A stretch of 64,000 bases of DNA from a candidate division SR1 bacterium (GCA_026397395.1 JAPLUV010000024.1:1-64000); one strand, 5' to 3'; positions 29,755-41,586 are shown, counted from the first letter of the stretch. Numbers and translations are program-made. The notes: a model not told the origin generated them from the sequence alone.

Positions 29755-30768
29755 ATGCTAGATTACTTAGACATTAAAGAGAGCAAAATTTTAATAGTAG
29801 GCAATCGATCCTACAAGAATCTCTGAGATGAGCTTATCCTTTTGTGAACAATCAAAGTATTACTCAAAGAACGAAAACATATTCTGATTGTCTCCTACGA
29901 TCCGACTCGACTACAACATTTTCTCTCCCAATTCATAGACACCTCACACATCACGTTTTTGACAGAGATCCCCAAATGACCAAGATCATTACGAACATAT
30001 ATCAAAACAAAAAAGCGAAAAGAGCGAAAGCTCCGAAAAAAAGCCGATGCTATCATTATCGGATGATGAGAAATTTTGACAGAAGAAAATAAAAATGCCT
30101 ATCGATATCGACTGGTCTCCATACTCCCCTGTTTGTTCAAAAAGATCTCAATATATCTCATGGGATGAATTCAAGTTCCAAAAAAATCAATAAATAAATA
30201 TCTTTTCAAGGTATTATTAAACAAAACTAAAAAAATATTCGCAAGAGATTTTGAATCGGTAAACGAACTAAAAGAAGTAGGTTTTGAAAATGCCGAATTT
30301 TTTATGGATACGGCTTTTTTCTCTTATGACCGAAGGAAAATTGAAAATGGAAAACCTCGCCTACCGGCAGGCAGGTTGAAAATGGAAGATAAGAAATACA
30401 TCATCGTTAATATAAATAAAAATGGTGAAAAATTTTTTGATAAAATATTTGCCGACGTTCAAGACTACATCCAGCAAGGATATGAGATCTATTTCGTACC
30501 CGTAAGTATTGGAGCAAACAAAGAATATTCAGATATTTTTTATTATCACGAGTTGAAATATAGACTCAAACAAGATGCGACAAGCTTAAAGCTTTTGAAA
30601 CGAGAAGCCGATTTCAAACACTTCGCAGAAAAAGTAGCCAATGCAGAAATAGTGATTAGCACAAGATTACACTTATTTCTGATCGCAAGTTTTTTGAATG
30701 TAAAAACCAAAGTCTATCCCTATCAGAAGAAAATTTTAAAAATGCAAAAAGTAATTGGAAACCTATAA
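29755..30768 (+). CDS. Polysaccharide pyruvyl transferase family protein (CsaB-like)
   Basis: 337 residues. Family motifs: GNRSYKNLGDELILLGTI (GNxGDE region, two UGA glycines), ADAIIIGGGEIL (two UGA), YLMGGIQVP and ARDFESVNEL. The C-terminal half has EIVISTRLHLFLIAS. Enzymes of this family add pyruvyl groups to cell wall glycans, often to anchor SLH proteins; an SLH protein is encoded at 43485. At residues about 195-208 a palindrome (30355-30374) flanked by two copies of ttgaaaatggaa inserts GKPRLPAGRLKMEDK in frame. Confidence 0.82.
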
Positions 30769-31092
30769 TACAAACAAGTAGCAATGACAAACCACACACG
30801 TTGGTTTCAGCTGGAAGACCATACAACGACTAAGCAAACCCAAAGGCCGAACCAACATGGCGGATGGTGAGCCTGCCTGCCGGTAGGCAGGGCCTAGACT
30901 TTTTTGCCTACTTTTTTTGGCAATGAAAAAAAGTAGGTCCAAGCGAAGCGTCCCGCCAAAAAGCGACCGAACAAGGTGAGGAAGTCCAGCTCAGCTGGAT
31001 AAGTCCTACGGAAACAACCAAAGAAAGAAAGAAGACAACCGGGCAATAGCAAAAAATAACACCCCGTAGGGCCTCCGCCAGGAAGCAAAGAA
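30769..31092. other. Spacer filled with dispersed repeats
   Basis: A mosaic of repeats: a ggccga..caacatggcgga segment ending in CCTGCCTGCCGGTAGGCAGG (30872-30891) and gcctagactttttt, shared with 52585-52655. Then come hairpins around 30920-31010 and an accccgtagggcc segment (about 31060) shared with 23640 and 52686. No gene seen. Confidence 0.65.
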
Positions 31093-31971
31093 TTAGATTT
31101 TACAAAAAGTTCATTTTATAATTGCCCAGATAATTTTCCATCTCGGTCTTCATTTACCAAACAACAAAACTTTCAATCACAATCGCCCAGACTGTCACCA
31201 GATACCAAGCAAAGCAAATTTAATTTTATCGGTCCATGAGGCATATTTTTTCACAAAAATTCTTCTATGTTTTGCCTTTCTATACGCGGCATATTCATTG
31301 CCCACTCGCGCTTGTTGAAGTGTATCTTTATCGCTTTCCATATGATAATTATGGAGATCACGCAAAACAATAATAGGAATGCCTGCCGATGAAATGCCAC
31401 GCGTAAAATCTAAATCTTCAGCAACAAAATCTAATCTTTCATCAAACAGATGTTCCTTAAAAAGATAGGCGGGTGCTAATAATGAATTTCAGGAAAACAT
31501 CTGGACATTAATTCGTTCCTTATCTCACATCTTCGCAGCCTCTGGTCTACTCATCCAATAATTAAAATGTGAGAAACCATAATTCTGGACCTGACCAGTC
31601 TTTCTATACATTAGAGTTGGACAGAGGACGAAATCTTTTCAGATATGTTTCCTGTGTATATCTCGAAACTGGAAATATTTCTCTAAATAATCATTATCAA
31701 ACAGATTATCGTCATCTAAGAGAAGAATAAATTCTCCCTTAGCGGCCTTAATACCATAATTTCTAAGCTGACTTGCATTACCACCTATTTTGGGATCATT
31801 AGCATCACGTTTGGAACGAAAGATGGAATTCAAATTACTAATAAACGATATTCTAGCATCCTTACTTACAAATTCCCCTATTTCAGTCAAATGTTTGTCC
31901 ACCACAAAAATCGCCTCAAAGTCCTTGAATGTTTGACTCTGCAAACAGTCAATGATAATACTAAGCTTCAT
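31093..31971 (-). CDS. Family 2 glycosyltransferase, shortened N-terminus
   Basis: 292 residues. GT-A fold motifs are visible: FEAIFVVDK, GNASQLRNYGIKAAKGEFILLLDDDN with the metal-binding DDD, and DFVAEDLDFTRGI. The usual opening of about 15 residues between MKLSIII and CLQSQTF (PxYN..., first nucleotide-binding segment) is absent, so the protein opens MKLSIIIDCLQSQTFKDF. It could be an internal deletion that disables the enzyme. Several UGA glycines. It transfers a sugar from a nucleotide donor to surface glycan, in keeping with the flanking genes. Confidence 0.8.
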
Positions 31972-32155
31972 AGGCTAGAAGGACAAATAAAACAGCTACC
32001 TTTTATCGATTCTCCCCAATCTTTCAACTTGTTTTTTTCCAGCAAACCAATAAATATATTACAATAAAACCATTCCTAATTCCTAATAGTCGGAGACCCT
32101 AATTCTTCATTCCTGCCTACCGCAGGCAGGCGTGGTTTATTTAAAAAGTGAACAT

Positions 32156-33466
32156 ATGGCAAAATTTATAAAGATATTTCTCATACTTATCGTACTGTAT
32201 CATGTCTTGATTACCGTCATCCAATACGGTATTTTTGGTGGAGCACATCCGAATCTGCCAGCCATACTCAGAGATGGAATACGATTCGTGTTTGTGGTCT
32301 GTATAATTATTTTTTATACGAAAGAGTTTGGATCGTATCTCAAAAAACGGAAACGACCTTGGATCTGCCTTATCGTCTTGGCTGCTTTCTCGGTTGGCGT
32401 ATCGTATCTCAAAGGAAAAGGGATTTCTGACATGCTTATCGGGATCAAATACGGATTTCTCTACCTCCCTATCTTCTTATCGGCTACCTTTCTCTGACAT
32501 ATTCGAAATAATAAGGAAAAGAACTTAAAACATACAACATACAACATGCAACATTTTTTAAAGCGAGTAAAATATTTCTTGATCACAACACTAATTGTCT
32601 GATTTATTCGACAAATAACCAAATTCATCCGACCAAATCGATTTATGACAATAGGATACGGACCATTCCAAGATTTCGTCTTTGGAGCTAAGCCACCAAT
32701 CTATTATTTAACAGGGTTTCACGGCACTTCTAGACGACAATGAATTTTCTCATGACCGAATAATTATGGTTATTTCATCATCGCATTCTTACCAGCAATC
32801 ATCGTTTTGTGTAAAGTAAAACGACAATGAATCAAGCTCCGAATGAGCAATAAACAAGCTATACGAAATACACTTTTTATCGCATTACGAATCGCAGCGA
32901 TCATAGCTACACTTTCCAGAACTGCTGCTATTGGCTGAATTATCGGGCTTGCGATAATGAACTTCCAATGGATAAAAAAACATAAAAAAATTGCCCGATG
33001 ACTTGGCGTGATTGTGCTTTTATGAATTTTAGGATTGAGTGCATTGAAATGAGCGTCTACGCTTGGTCATATCCAAGCTAAGTTTGGTAGCATCAAATAC
33101 GTCTTACAAAGCCCAAGCGGTTATGGTCTAGGCACGTCGTGACCAGCAGTTCACCACAACGGAACCATTCTGCCAGAAAATTATTTCATTCAACTCATCT
33201 TAGATATTGGAACAATTTGATTTATTCTTCGAGCATTACTTATTCGACAAATACAACAAATTTGCAACAAAATAAAAAGATATACTGAAGACAAACAAAC
33301 TCTGATCTACCAACTACGAATGGCTTTGACTATCGGTTGGCTGGCCTTGCTCATTATGTGATTATTCCTTCATGTCTTTGAAGATAGCATGGTTAACTAT
33401 ATTTTCTTTATCTTGCGAGGATTGATGAGTGGATGGTTGTTTGCGGAAGTAAAAAGAGAAGTTTAA
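32156..33466 (+). CDS. O-antigen ligase/polymerase family membrane protein
   Basis: 436 residues with about 10-11 membrane helices and a long outer loop containing QDFVFGAKPPIYYLTGFHGTSRRQ, then the Arg-containing segment LSRTAAIGGIIGL typical of the Wzy_C (RfaL/Wzy) family. More than a dozen UGA glycines. It polymerises or ligates lipid-linked glycans at the outer face of the membrane. Residues 125-137 (KHTTYNMQHFL) come from an acatacaacatacaac word repeat inserted in frame. ATG at 32156 is preferred over an upstream GTG at 32132. Confidence 0.82.
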
Positions 33467-33528
33467 AAATTTTTGAATCAGATAATAAAATCTAAACCAT
33501 CAACATTTATTTTTAATTGCACAAAAGA

Positions 33529-34341
33529 ATGAAAATTGCTATAACAAATTTATGTAGTATATGAGATTTTGCAAAACACAGAAATTATCAAGATTCCATG
33601 AATTTTTTGAAAGAGGAGAATATTGAATACATTGATTTTTGCAGTTGAGAAGCAACTATTGAAGGGATGGTAAAAAAATTTAATCAATCACTTGATTCTG
33701 ATGCTGATCTGATTTGGGTCATTAGTGGTGGATTATCCTGTATCAAAACATTAGACAAAATTGACCGGGAAAAGGTAGTTTCTAGCAACAAAAAGTTTTA
33801 TGGGTTAAGTGATTTTACTCATTTCTCTACAAGAGCAGTGTCTTTAGGACTCACCTGCTATTATGGACAAGGTCTAGCAAAAATAAAACAATATTTTCCT
33901 ACAATTGATGATCGTAAATTTATCGTAAATTTTTTAAAGACAGGCAACCCAAATTCGAGTAAGGCAAAATCCTTTTCGACATCAATCGAAGATTTAAATA
34001 TAGATAAAACAAGGATAGTAGGATGACATATGCTTTTGTTTACATTTATACAAAGCCAAGTTAATATCGATTTAAAAGATAGACATTTATTCTTAGAATA
34101 TCATTCTAGTGCCATTGGTGAAGATTTAGAAGAATTGGAATATTACTTGGATCAAGTCCTTTATATTATAAAAAACAATCTTCCCAAGGGATTCATTTTA
34201 TGAAGAAGTGAATTAAAAAATCTTGATGAAACAGAAATAAATATAGATGAAATTAATAATTTTCTCGTTTCTAAGTTATCAACGTATAATCTACCAATCT
34301 ATTATATAGATCACTTTAACAATGTTATAACTTTTTGCTAA
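33529..34341 (+). CDS. LD-carboxypeptidase (S66/MccF-like) family protein
   Basis: 270 residues. DADLIWVISGGLSCIKTLDKID matches the family's first motif, and KKFYGLSDFTHFS carries the nucleophile Ser (near residue 95) of the family's G(Y/F)SDxT motif. A later GHMLLF and LEYHSSAIGEDLEE region holds the candidate Glu and His of the triad. Members cut tetrapeptides in peptidoglycan or inactivate microcin C. Four UGA glycines. It is somewhat short of the usual 300 residues. Confidence 0.72.
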
Positions 34342-34473
34342 ATTTGGGAAATGGCTTTACCTTTAGACAACCAGCAATCTCTTATATCCATTCTTCACAA
34401 AATAAAAAAAAGGCGCCTACTCACGCCCTCTTAAACTCTACATTATAAACTCTACACTCCGCCTTCGGCGGGA

Positions 34474-34827
34474 CTATTTATCATATTCTACTTCCAACGA
34501 TATCTTCTCAGGAACAAGCGCCTTGGGTACAATAATTTGTAAGATATTTTCTGGTGTTAATTTGCTATGAATTTTATCGAAGTAGACCTGTGGAGGTAAA
34601 TCAATGACTTGCCCAATTTCTCCTCGATAACAATCTTCTCTCAATGGGATACAATTATCTTTGACCTTAATTTTAGTCCTCTTACCAGTGATAACGAGCC
34701 TATAGTCTTTGATCTCAAGTTTTAAACTTTTCTTATCCACTCCTCCCAATGGCAAAATAATGACCAATTCTTGTGGTGATTCATAAATGTCGTATGGGAT
34801 ACTTGGAATATCAGTTACTGAATTCAT
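34474..34827 (-). CDS. Hsp20/alpha-crystallin family small heat shock protein
   Basis: 117 residues forming mostly the alpha-crystallin domain: YDIYESPQELVIILPLGGVDKKSLKLEIKDYRLVITGKR, ending KISLEVEYDK. The domain holds unfolding proteins. Start is MNSVTDIP (34827); the frame is open 12 codons further. Confidence 0.82.
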   Translation of the reverse strand: MNSVTDIPSIPYDIYESPQELVIILPLGGVDKKSLKLEIKDYRLVITGKRTKIKVKDNCIPLREDCYRGEIGQVIDLPPQVYFDKIHSKLTPENILQIIVPKALVPEKISLEVEYDK

Positions 34828-34896
34828 GGGAATATTATTATGGTATAAAATTTTTATAAGCAATTCTGAATTCTACACTATAAATTCTACATTCTT

Positions 34897-35472
34897 TTAA
34901 AGTGGATTTTGATTGGCCTGTGAATCTAGTCAGATAACTCTTGCAATTTCATTTCTTCTCTTTTCTGGTTTTGGAATCCAACGAAGTGTCACTTCACCAT
35001 CTCCATGACTATCTCATTCTGTCAGAATAATAATATCTCAATTATCAAAGACACTGTAAAGAAATTTATCCTTTCTGATAGAGATAGTTTTGATGCTTGC
35101 CGAACTAATAGTAATAACGTCTCTCTTGAAGATTCATCATTGGTCATACATCATTATACAACTTGGGATTACAATAATAAAGTCCAACTTATAATCGATA
35201 TATTTTCTAATGATGGGGAAAAGAGAAACAAGTACTATAATCAAGATAACGATAAGTATAGCAACAAAATAATCAGAACCAAATCGACTGGTAAAAAGAA
35301 CCATAATAAGAATCGATATTCCAATCAGGAAAAGTGTAGGCAAAAATGATTTAATCCACCAATATAGTCTACTTCTTCCAAATCACAAAACATTATCAAC
35401 TCAATATTCTTTTTGATATTCAGCAAATTTAGTTTTTCTAAGCTTAGTATCAAAGTTGGAAAAAATTTTCAT
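34897..35472 (-). CDS. Two-helix membrane protein with PH-like tail
   Basis: 191 residues. The N-terminus is MKIFSNFDTKLRKTKFAEYQ, then two adjacent helices at about 42-60 and 68-85, then a beta-rich C-terminal region with KRDVITISSASIKTISIR, like the bacterial PH domain proteins. UGA encodes Gly at about seven sites. Function unknown. It lies 28 bp before the lepB stop on the same strand. Confidence 0.65.
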
Positions 35473-35500
35473 GATTGAAACTAAGAGCTAAAACAGAGAT

Positions 35501-36085
35501 TTAAAACATTTGAAAATTAGGATAGATTCTGCTATATACCTTACCAACAATATTATTAAATGGCACTTCATAACTAGATCCTTGATAACAATCCAATCCA
35601 AAGCAGCAACGAGAATCAGTAGAAAATTCTCTATTGTCTCCCATTACAAAATATCCTCAGGTATCAATAACAAAATTACTTACACCACATCTTGCTTCTG
35701 TTCTTACGTCACCAGAAAGATATTTGGATTCATCTAAAGTCGTGCAATTACTATCCTTACTACAGATAACTACATTGTTATCCTGTAATTTTACCGTCTC
35801 ACCAGGCAATCCAACAATTCTTTTGATATACGGGATTGTCTTCCCAGGAGGCACAAATACAATAACATCACCTCTGTGTAATTGACCAAATCTAGGCGTA
35901 ATCTTATCTACTACGATGAAATCACTCTCATGAAAAGTAGGGAACATACTCGCTCCAACCACGGTATAAGGGTTCATAATAAAAAACCTGATAAACAAAA
36001 CGATTCATCCTACAAATACCAAAAATGATATCATATCAAATAAATCAAAAAACACATGATTAAACCTTTTTCTCCATATCATCAT
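35501..36085 (-). CDS. lepB: Signal peptidase I
   Basis: 194 residues. One N-terminal membrane helix (about 17-37). The catalytic Ser is in GASMFPT (Ser near 46) and the Lys in YIKRIVGLPGE (near 88). The later conserved box is GGYFVMGDNREFSTDSR, with a UGA glycine. It cuts signal peptides from exported proteins, of which several are encoded here. Confidence 0.93.
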
Positions 36086-36167
36086 ACAAAATAACCAGCT
36101 AAATAAATTCTAAACAAACATATATGTCAGTTTTTTATACTACCTAATTTCTACTCAATACTCACTA

Positions 36168-36575
36168 CTAGAAAGGAACATCTTCATCATCTGGCACATC
36201 AATGACTGGTCCATCAACGATATGACCTTCTTCTCCTTCATGACCCTTAGGATCCAAGAAGATGAAATTGTCTACAATAATCTCTGTAGAAAATTTGTCA
36301 TTCCCTTCACTGTCTTGCCATTTTCTTGTTCTCAATCTTCCTTCGATGTAGATTCTCTTTCCCTTAGTAAGATACTTCGTCAATACCTCAGCGCCTTTAC
36401 CGTAGGCCACACATCTGTGGTATTCAGCATCTTCCAACACATTACCTTCTTTGTTCTTAAACTTCCTATTGGTAGCAACGGTAAAGTTGACTACAGGTGT
36501 TCCACTACTTTCAATAGTTTTGACCTGTAAATTGTTCGTTGCTCTCCCAATAATCATCACCTTATTCAAATCCAT
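36168..36575 (-). CDS. ssb: Single-stranded DNA-binding protein
   Basis: 135 residues: the OB-fold MDLNKVMIIGRATNNLQVK, FTVATNRKF, YHRCVAYGKGAEVLTKYLTKGKRIYIEGRL, and the acidic C-terminal tip DDEDVPF used for partner binding. Length is slightly short of E. coli SSB. No UGA. Confidence 0.93.
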   Translation of the reverse strand: MDLNKVMIIGRATNNLQVKTIESSGTPVVNFTVATNRKFKNKEGNVLEDAEYHRCVAYGKGAEVLTKYLTKGKRIYIEGRLRTRKWQDSEGNDKFSTEIIVDNFIFLDPKGHEGEEGHIVDGPVIDVPDDEDVPF

Positions 36576-36712
36576 TGTGCTAACGATTATCGTATAAAAG
36601 AGAGATAGATAACATCTATCACATCATATGTATGTAATTTTCGCACAAAATCAATTGATTTTTGGTCTGGATTATATAAACATTATCTCGTCGATAGACA
36701 TTTTTTTGTTAG

Positions 36713-36818
36713 GCCCAGATGTACCAAGCTTGCCCAAAACACAAGCGCAGCGAAGTGCTTTTGGAAGCAAGATTGAGCATCCCGCATATGACTGCGGGGA
36801 TGGTAAGGAAATAAATAA
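36713..36818 (+). pseudogene. Degenerate tRNA-Leu 5' copy with hairpins
   Basis: Begins with gcccagatg, the 5' end of the tRNA-Leu 106 bp downstream. It then carries hairpins (aagcgcagcgaagtgctt; atcccgcatatgactgcggggat) instead of the D and anticodon arms. Confidence 0.45.
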
Positions 36819-36902
36819 GCCCAGATGATGGAATTGGTAGACATGCTAGACTCAAAATCTGGTGTTCGTAAGGACGTGGGGGTTCAAGTCCCCCTCTGGG
36901 TA
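36819..36902 (+). tRNA. tRNA-Leu (CAA)
   Basis: Class II cloverleaf with acceptor GCCCAGA/TCTGGGT, anticodon stem CTAGA/TCTGG with loop CTCAAAA (CAA), variable arm GTGTTCGTAAGGACGT. A terminator follows. Confidence 0.92.
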
Positions 36903-36918
36903 GTTACAAAACAAAGAT

Positions 36919-36941
36919 CTGAATCCAATTCAGGTTTTTTT
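36919..36941 (+). terminator. Terminator after tRNA-Leu
   Basis: CTGAATccaATTCAG stem followed by GTTTTTTT. Confidence 0.7.
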
Positions 36942-37013
36942 ATTTATTCTTGTTTTCCTCGCCATCTTCCTTACACTTATCACCAATGTTTTATACTCTG
37001 ATAATATCAAGAT

Positions 37014-37289
37014 ATGAAGATATTTATATTGGTCTTGACCTTCGTGTACAGCATTGGAGGTATTGTCACTTTCTTTTGATTTATCCCTACCATGAAAGAT
37101 CTACGACATAAGAAACCAAGTGCAAATAGTATGACCTACTGGATTTGGACATTAACCACATTTTTTACTTCACTCTATGGAATATTTGTTTTACAAAATA
37201 CCATCTTTATCATTGTTATCAATCTCCAATTATTAGCATGCTTAATCGTATTAATCTTGAGACTAAGATTAAACATAAGAAAGAAATAG
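37014..37289 (+). CDS. SemiSWEET/PQ-loop-like small membrane protein
   Basis: 91 residues with three helices. The first helix runs VYSIGGIVTFFGFIPTMKDLRHKK, resembling the xxGxxxxxxxxxPQxxK PQ-loop motif with Gln replaced by Thr. A following SANSMTYWIW matches the KS..MS..fw segment of SemiSWEETs. Such proteins dimerise to move small sugars. The transporter role is plausible but unproven. One UGA glycine. 30 bp before murC, so probably co-transcribed. Confidence 0.62.
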
Positions 37290-37319
37290 ATATCTATTTT
37301 TATAATACTTCTTTACCCA

Positions 37320-38765
<1,446 letters not shown>

Positions 38766-38810
38766 TATATAAGGAGATTTCTCGGCAAAAAATACGCCTC
38801 GAAATGACAA

Positions 38811-39254
38811 TTACAAACTCTTTTGATATAATCCTATAATCTCTGCTTCGGCAACAATATTGCCCTGCATTTTTTCTAATAATCCTTCTTTGGTAAATCA
38901 GGAGGATAGTTCCAATAGATGTTTGATTGCATACACTTTGAAAATATATCTATGGACGCCACTTGGTGGACAAGGAGCTCATCGGCCAAGATCTCACCAA
39001 GAATTTTGTCCAGAAAGTCCTTTAAATAAATCATGTTCTCAGATGTCCATTGTTTGTGCAACGATAGAAATATTCGCTATCAGTAAATGATCCCACGTAC
39101 CACCAGGAGCATCAGGATCGTCTACAATAAGGACTAAACATTGTGCAGACAGGGGAATTTCTTTAATCGTCAAGGTAGGAAAATTTCACACTCATTCACA
39201 GGTATGAGCTTTGGGCAAGTAGTCATTATTATCCCAATCGGCAAGAATTTTCAT
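38811..39254 (-). CDS. YbhB/YbcL-type PEBP (Raf kinase inhibitor-like) protein
   Basis: 147 residues. Signature [18 protein letters not shown] and [18 protein letters not shown] of the phosphatidylethanolamine-binding protein fold, with the conserved ligand-site His and Asp. Six UGA glycines, including GRGAP and WGDLGRG. The bacterial role is not well defined; it may bind small anionic ligands. Confidence 0.87.
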
Positions 39255-39374
39255 TGTTTTACTGTTACCAGATAAAACGCTATAGCAAGAAAACTAATTG
39301 TTTATTGGTTTATTTGGAATTGGTTTATCTGGCCGGCCAAATTCCCGATTCCAAATTCCCGATTCCTATTTTTT

Positions 39375-39542
39375 TTATATTCCACAAGGTTCACTTGGCA
39401 TCAACGATGCTGGATTCCCATGCTTGATCCAACTACCATCCTGACACATCCAGGTATCTTCACCACTCCGCAATCTCAAAAACATCAATACAGCCAAGCC
39501 AAGCAAAACGACAATCATAATAATCCACATACTTCGCTTCAT
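39375..39542 (-). CDS. Small anchored protein, EDTWxCxxGxWxxHGNP type
   Basis: 55 residues: one membrane helix (about 6-24), then SGEDTWMCQDGSWIKHGNPA and an MPSEPC tail. This short exported motif with two Cys is a recurring tail in candidate phyla proteins, from memory. Start at MKRSMW (39542); the frame is open five codons further. Promoter at 39699-39726. Confidence 0.6.
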   Translation of the reverse strand: MKRSMWIIMIVVLLGLAVLMFLRLRSGEDTWMCQDGSWIKHGNPASLMPSEPCGI

Positions 39543-39698
39543 TACATGTAGATACAAAGTAAAACACGAATTAAAAATTAGGAATGAGAAGTTAGAAATA
39601 GTGGAAGATTTTGTGTATTAGAAATTTCTAATTCTTAATAGCGTAGCCTTAATTCCTAATTCGAGACACTTAATATTCTGAGCCCATTATCACAATCC

Positions 39699-39726
39699 AA
39701 TATAGTCACTTCTAGACAGAAGTCAA
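39699..39726 (-). promoter_or_regulatory. Sigma70-type promoter
   Basis: TTGACT, 16-bp spacer, TATATT on the minus strand. It lies 157 bp before the small anchored protein gene, with attcctaattctta word repeats in between. Confidence 0.55.
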
Positions 39727-39777
39727 TTAGCAAAAATCGGACTTTTTTTTGTCAATCTTTTCAATAAAATCATTCGT

Positions 39778-39823
39778 AGGGGCGAATATCATTCGCCCGG
39801 GCGTTTACTAAACGCCCCTACAA
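39778..39823. repeat. Second copy of the 46-bp double hairpin
   Basis: Identical to 12858-12903: GGGCGAATatcATTCGCCC followed by GGGCGTTtactAAACGCCC. It ends four bases before the phosphoesterase start codon. Confidence 0.9.
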
Positions 39824-39826
39824 CAT

Positions 39827-41137
39827 ATGAACATTTATTATTCAATTTCGATTATGCTATTAATATGAGATATTCACATCAATGCTCGTTTCCAAGATAA
39901 AATCATCGAGCAATTAGACTCATATGTACATCAACATCCCGATGAGAAACATATTATTTTTTGTGGAGACTTTGTCTATCATTTTTCCTATGATAGAAAT
40001 GCATTGCTAGCACTATATCACTTCTTTCTAGAACTCTTACAAGAAGGAAAGCATCTCTATATCCTAGCTGGCAATCATGACTGGCTTGGCAACTCGTTTG
40101 TCTTTGAAGAAGCGAGAACACAGACATACAACATCGAAGGTCAGGAAACATTGTTTTTGCCCTACACTATAGATGTGAAAAATATGGAAACCAAGAAAGT
40201 CGAGTTACCCATAAACATCCAATGAACCATCGATTTACTCAGACAATCAACAAATAAGAATGAGTTACTTTCCGCAGCAGTAAATGAATATCTGCGATCA
40301 GCAATCGCTGGCAAAAAAGATCTTCTCGTTATTCATCACTATTATATCAATAATACGAAATTTCCAGGTCAAAAATCTAAATTCAATTATAAGGACGTGG
40401 CTTTACACGAGGACATTTTAAAACAAACAAACATCAAACAAATATCCTGACATCTGCATCAAAGTTTTGCTCACGGAAATTACGTCTGTCTCGGTTCTGT
40501 ACGATCGACTACTCCACTGGAAGCCAATCAAAATAAATTTTTGTTTCAGTACAAAAACGGCACACTAGAAGCCACGCAAAGCGATATCAATCCATACATT
40601 ATCGTTGAACAAGGAAAAGGAAGTTTTTCAGAAGCAGACTTACAAGAAAAAATAAAAACTATTTTAGAAGGAAACAAAAAGAACTTTACTTTCAGCCGCC
40701 AAAAGAGCGAGTGAAACGAAGGTATTTTGGATGACTGAAGTATACCGGCGATTTGAGAAACTGTTAGCACAAACGAAGTGCAGTGATCACAGATTTCGAA
40801 AACAGCCGTGTGAAGAAGTGATTTTCGAAACATAACATTCATAGACAATCCACCAGAGTTGAAAAATATTTCGCTCTCTATCAAAACGGACGCTATTGAT
40901 TATCAAAATATCGATGAATATATTGCTCCTGAACTTCGCGTCCAAATCAAGGACATTAAGCTCAAGAAAGAGTCTATTGAACTGAATGAGCTCTTAGAAA
41001 ATTTTGAAATCTCCGCTAAGAATCTCTCCACTTGATTTGCCGATTGGAAAGATATCTTAAAATCATATTTAATGAAAAAACATGGCGACGAATATGATAA
41101 GTATGAAAAGAAATTGAAAGAATTGAAATTATTGTAA
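39827..41137 (+). CDS. Metallophosphoesterase with C-terminal extension
   Basis: 436 residues. Calcineurin-like motifs: LLIGDIHINARF (GDxH, Gly is UGA), IIFCGDFVYHF (GD), LAGNHDWLG (GNHD), VIHHYYIN and GHLHQSF (GHxH, Gly is UGA). The phosphoesterase domain spans about 1-270. Residues about 298-330 are coded by a 90-bp dispersed repeat whose second copy is at 43305-43393, so that part is probably an insertion. The helical C-terminus ends KKLKELKLL. It may act on nucleotides or nucleic acid; the substrate is not visible. The start could also be the ATG at 39854. Confidence 0.8.
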
Positions 41138-41548
41138 ATTTTCTTCCGTTATTACTTTGATATGATTATCTTTTAATAATTTTGTACATATTCCATCACC
41201 AGCAATTAATGTTTCACTAAATGTTCCATCAAATATTTTTCCACATCCGCATGAAGGAGATTTTGATTTAAAAATAACTTCTCTACATCACATCAGTTTA
41301 GCAAGCTCCAAAACTTTCTGAGCACCAGCAAGGTATTTTTCTGTAACATCATTACCATTAATTGTTTTTACAGATCCATCTTGTTGTATCTCAGCCTGCT
41401 CTCTAGGCGTAGTCAATCATCATAATTCTTCGGGGCACAAAGGAATAGCTTCCTGATTTTCTACTAACTGAAGAATCTGCTGACAAGGTTTCGCCTTACC
41501 ATCCCACCTACAAGGAATGCCAGCCAAACAAGCACTTACTATTTTCAT
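41129..41548 (-). CDS. DUF523 family protein
   Basis: 139 residues beginning MKIVSACLAGIPCRWDGKAK, then IPLCPEELGGLTTPRE and SKSPSCGCGKIFDGTF. These are the conserved Cys-rich motifs of DUF523 (Cys 7, 13, and the SPSCG box). The molecular function is unknown. Ends overlap the phosphoesterase stop by 9 bp on the opposite strand. Two UGA glycines. Confidence 0.87.
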
Positions 41549-41586
41549 TATCTACCAGAGAAAATAAACTCATTCATATTTTCATA

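Noticed and set aside
40546-40884. Minus-strand 112-codon frame resembling 43284-43496
   Set aside because: The shared part is the 90-bp repeat read backwards; there is no independent support for a protein.
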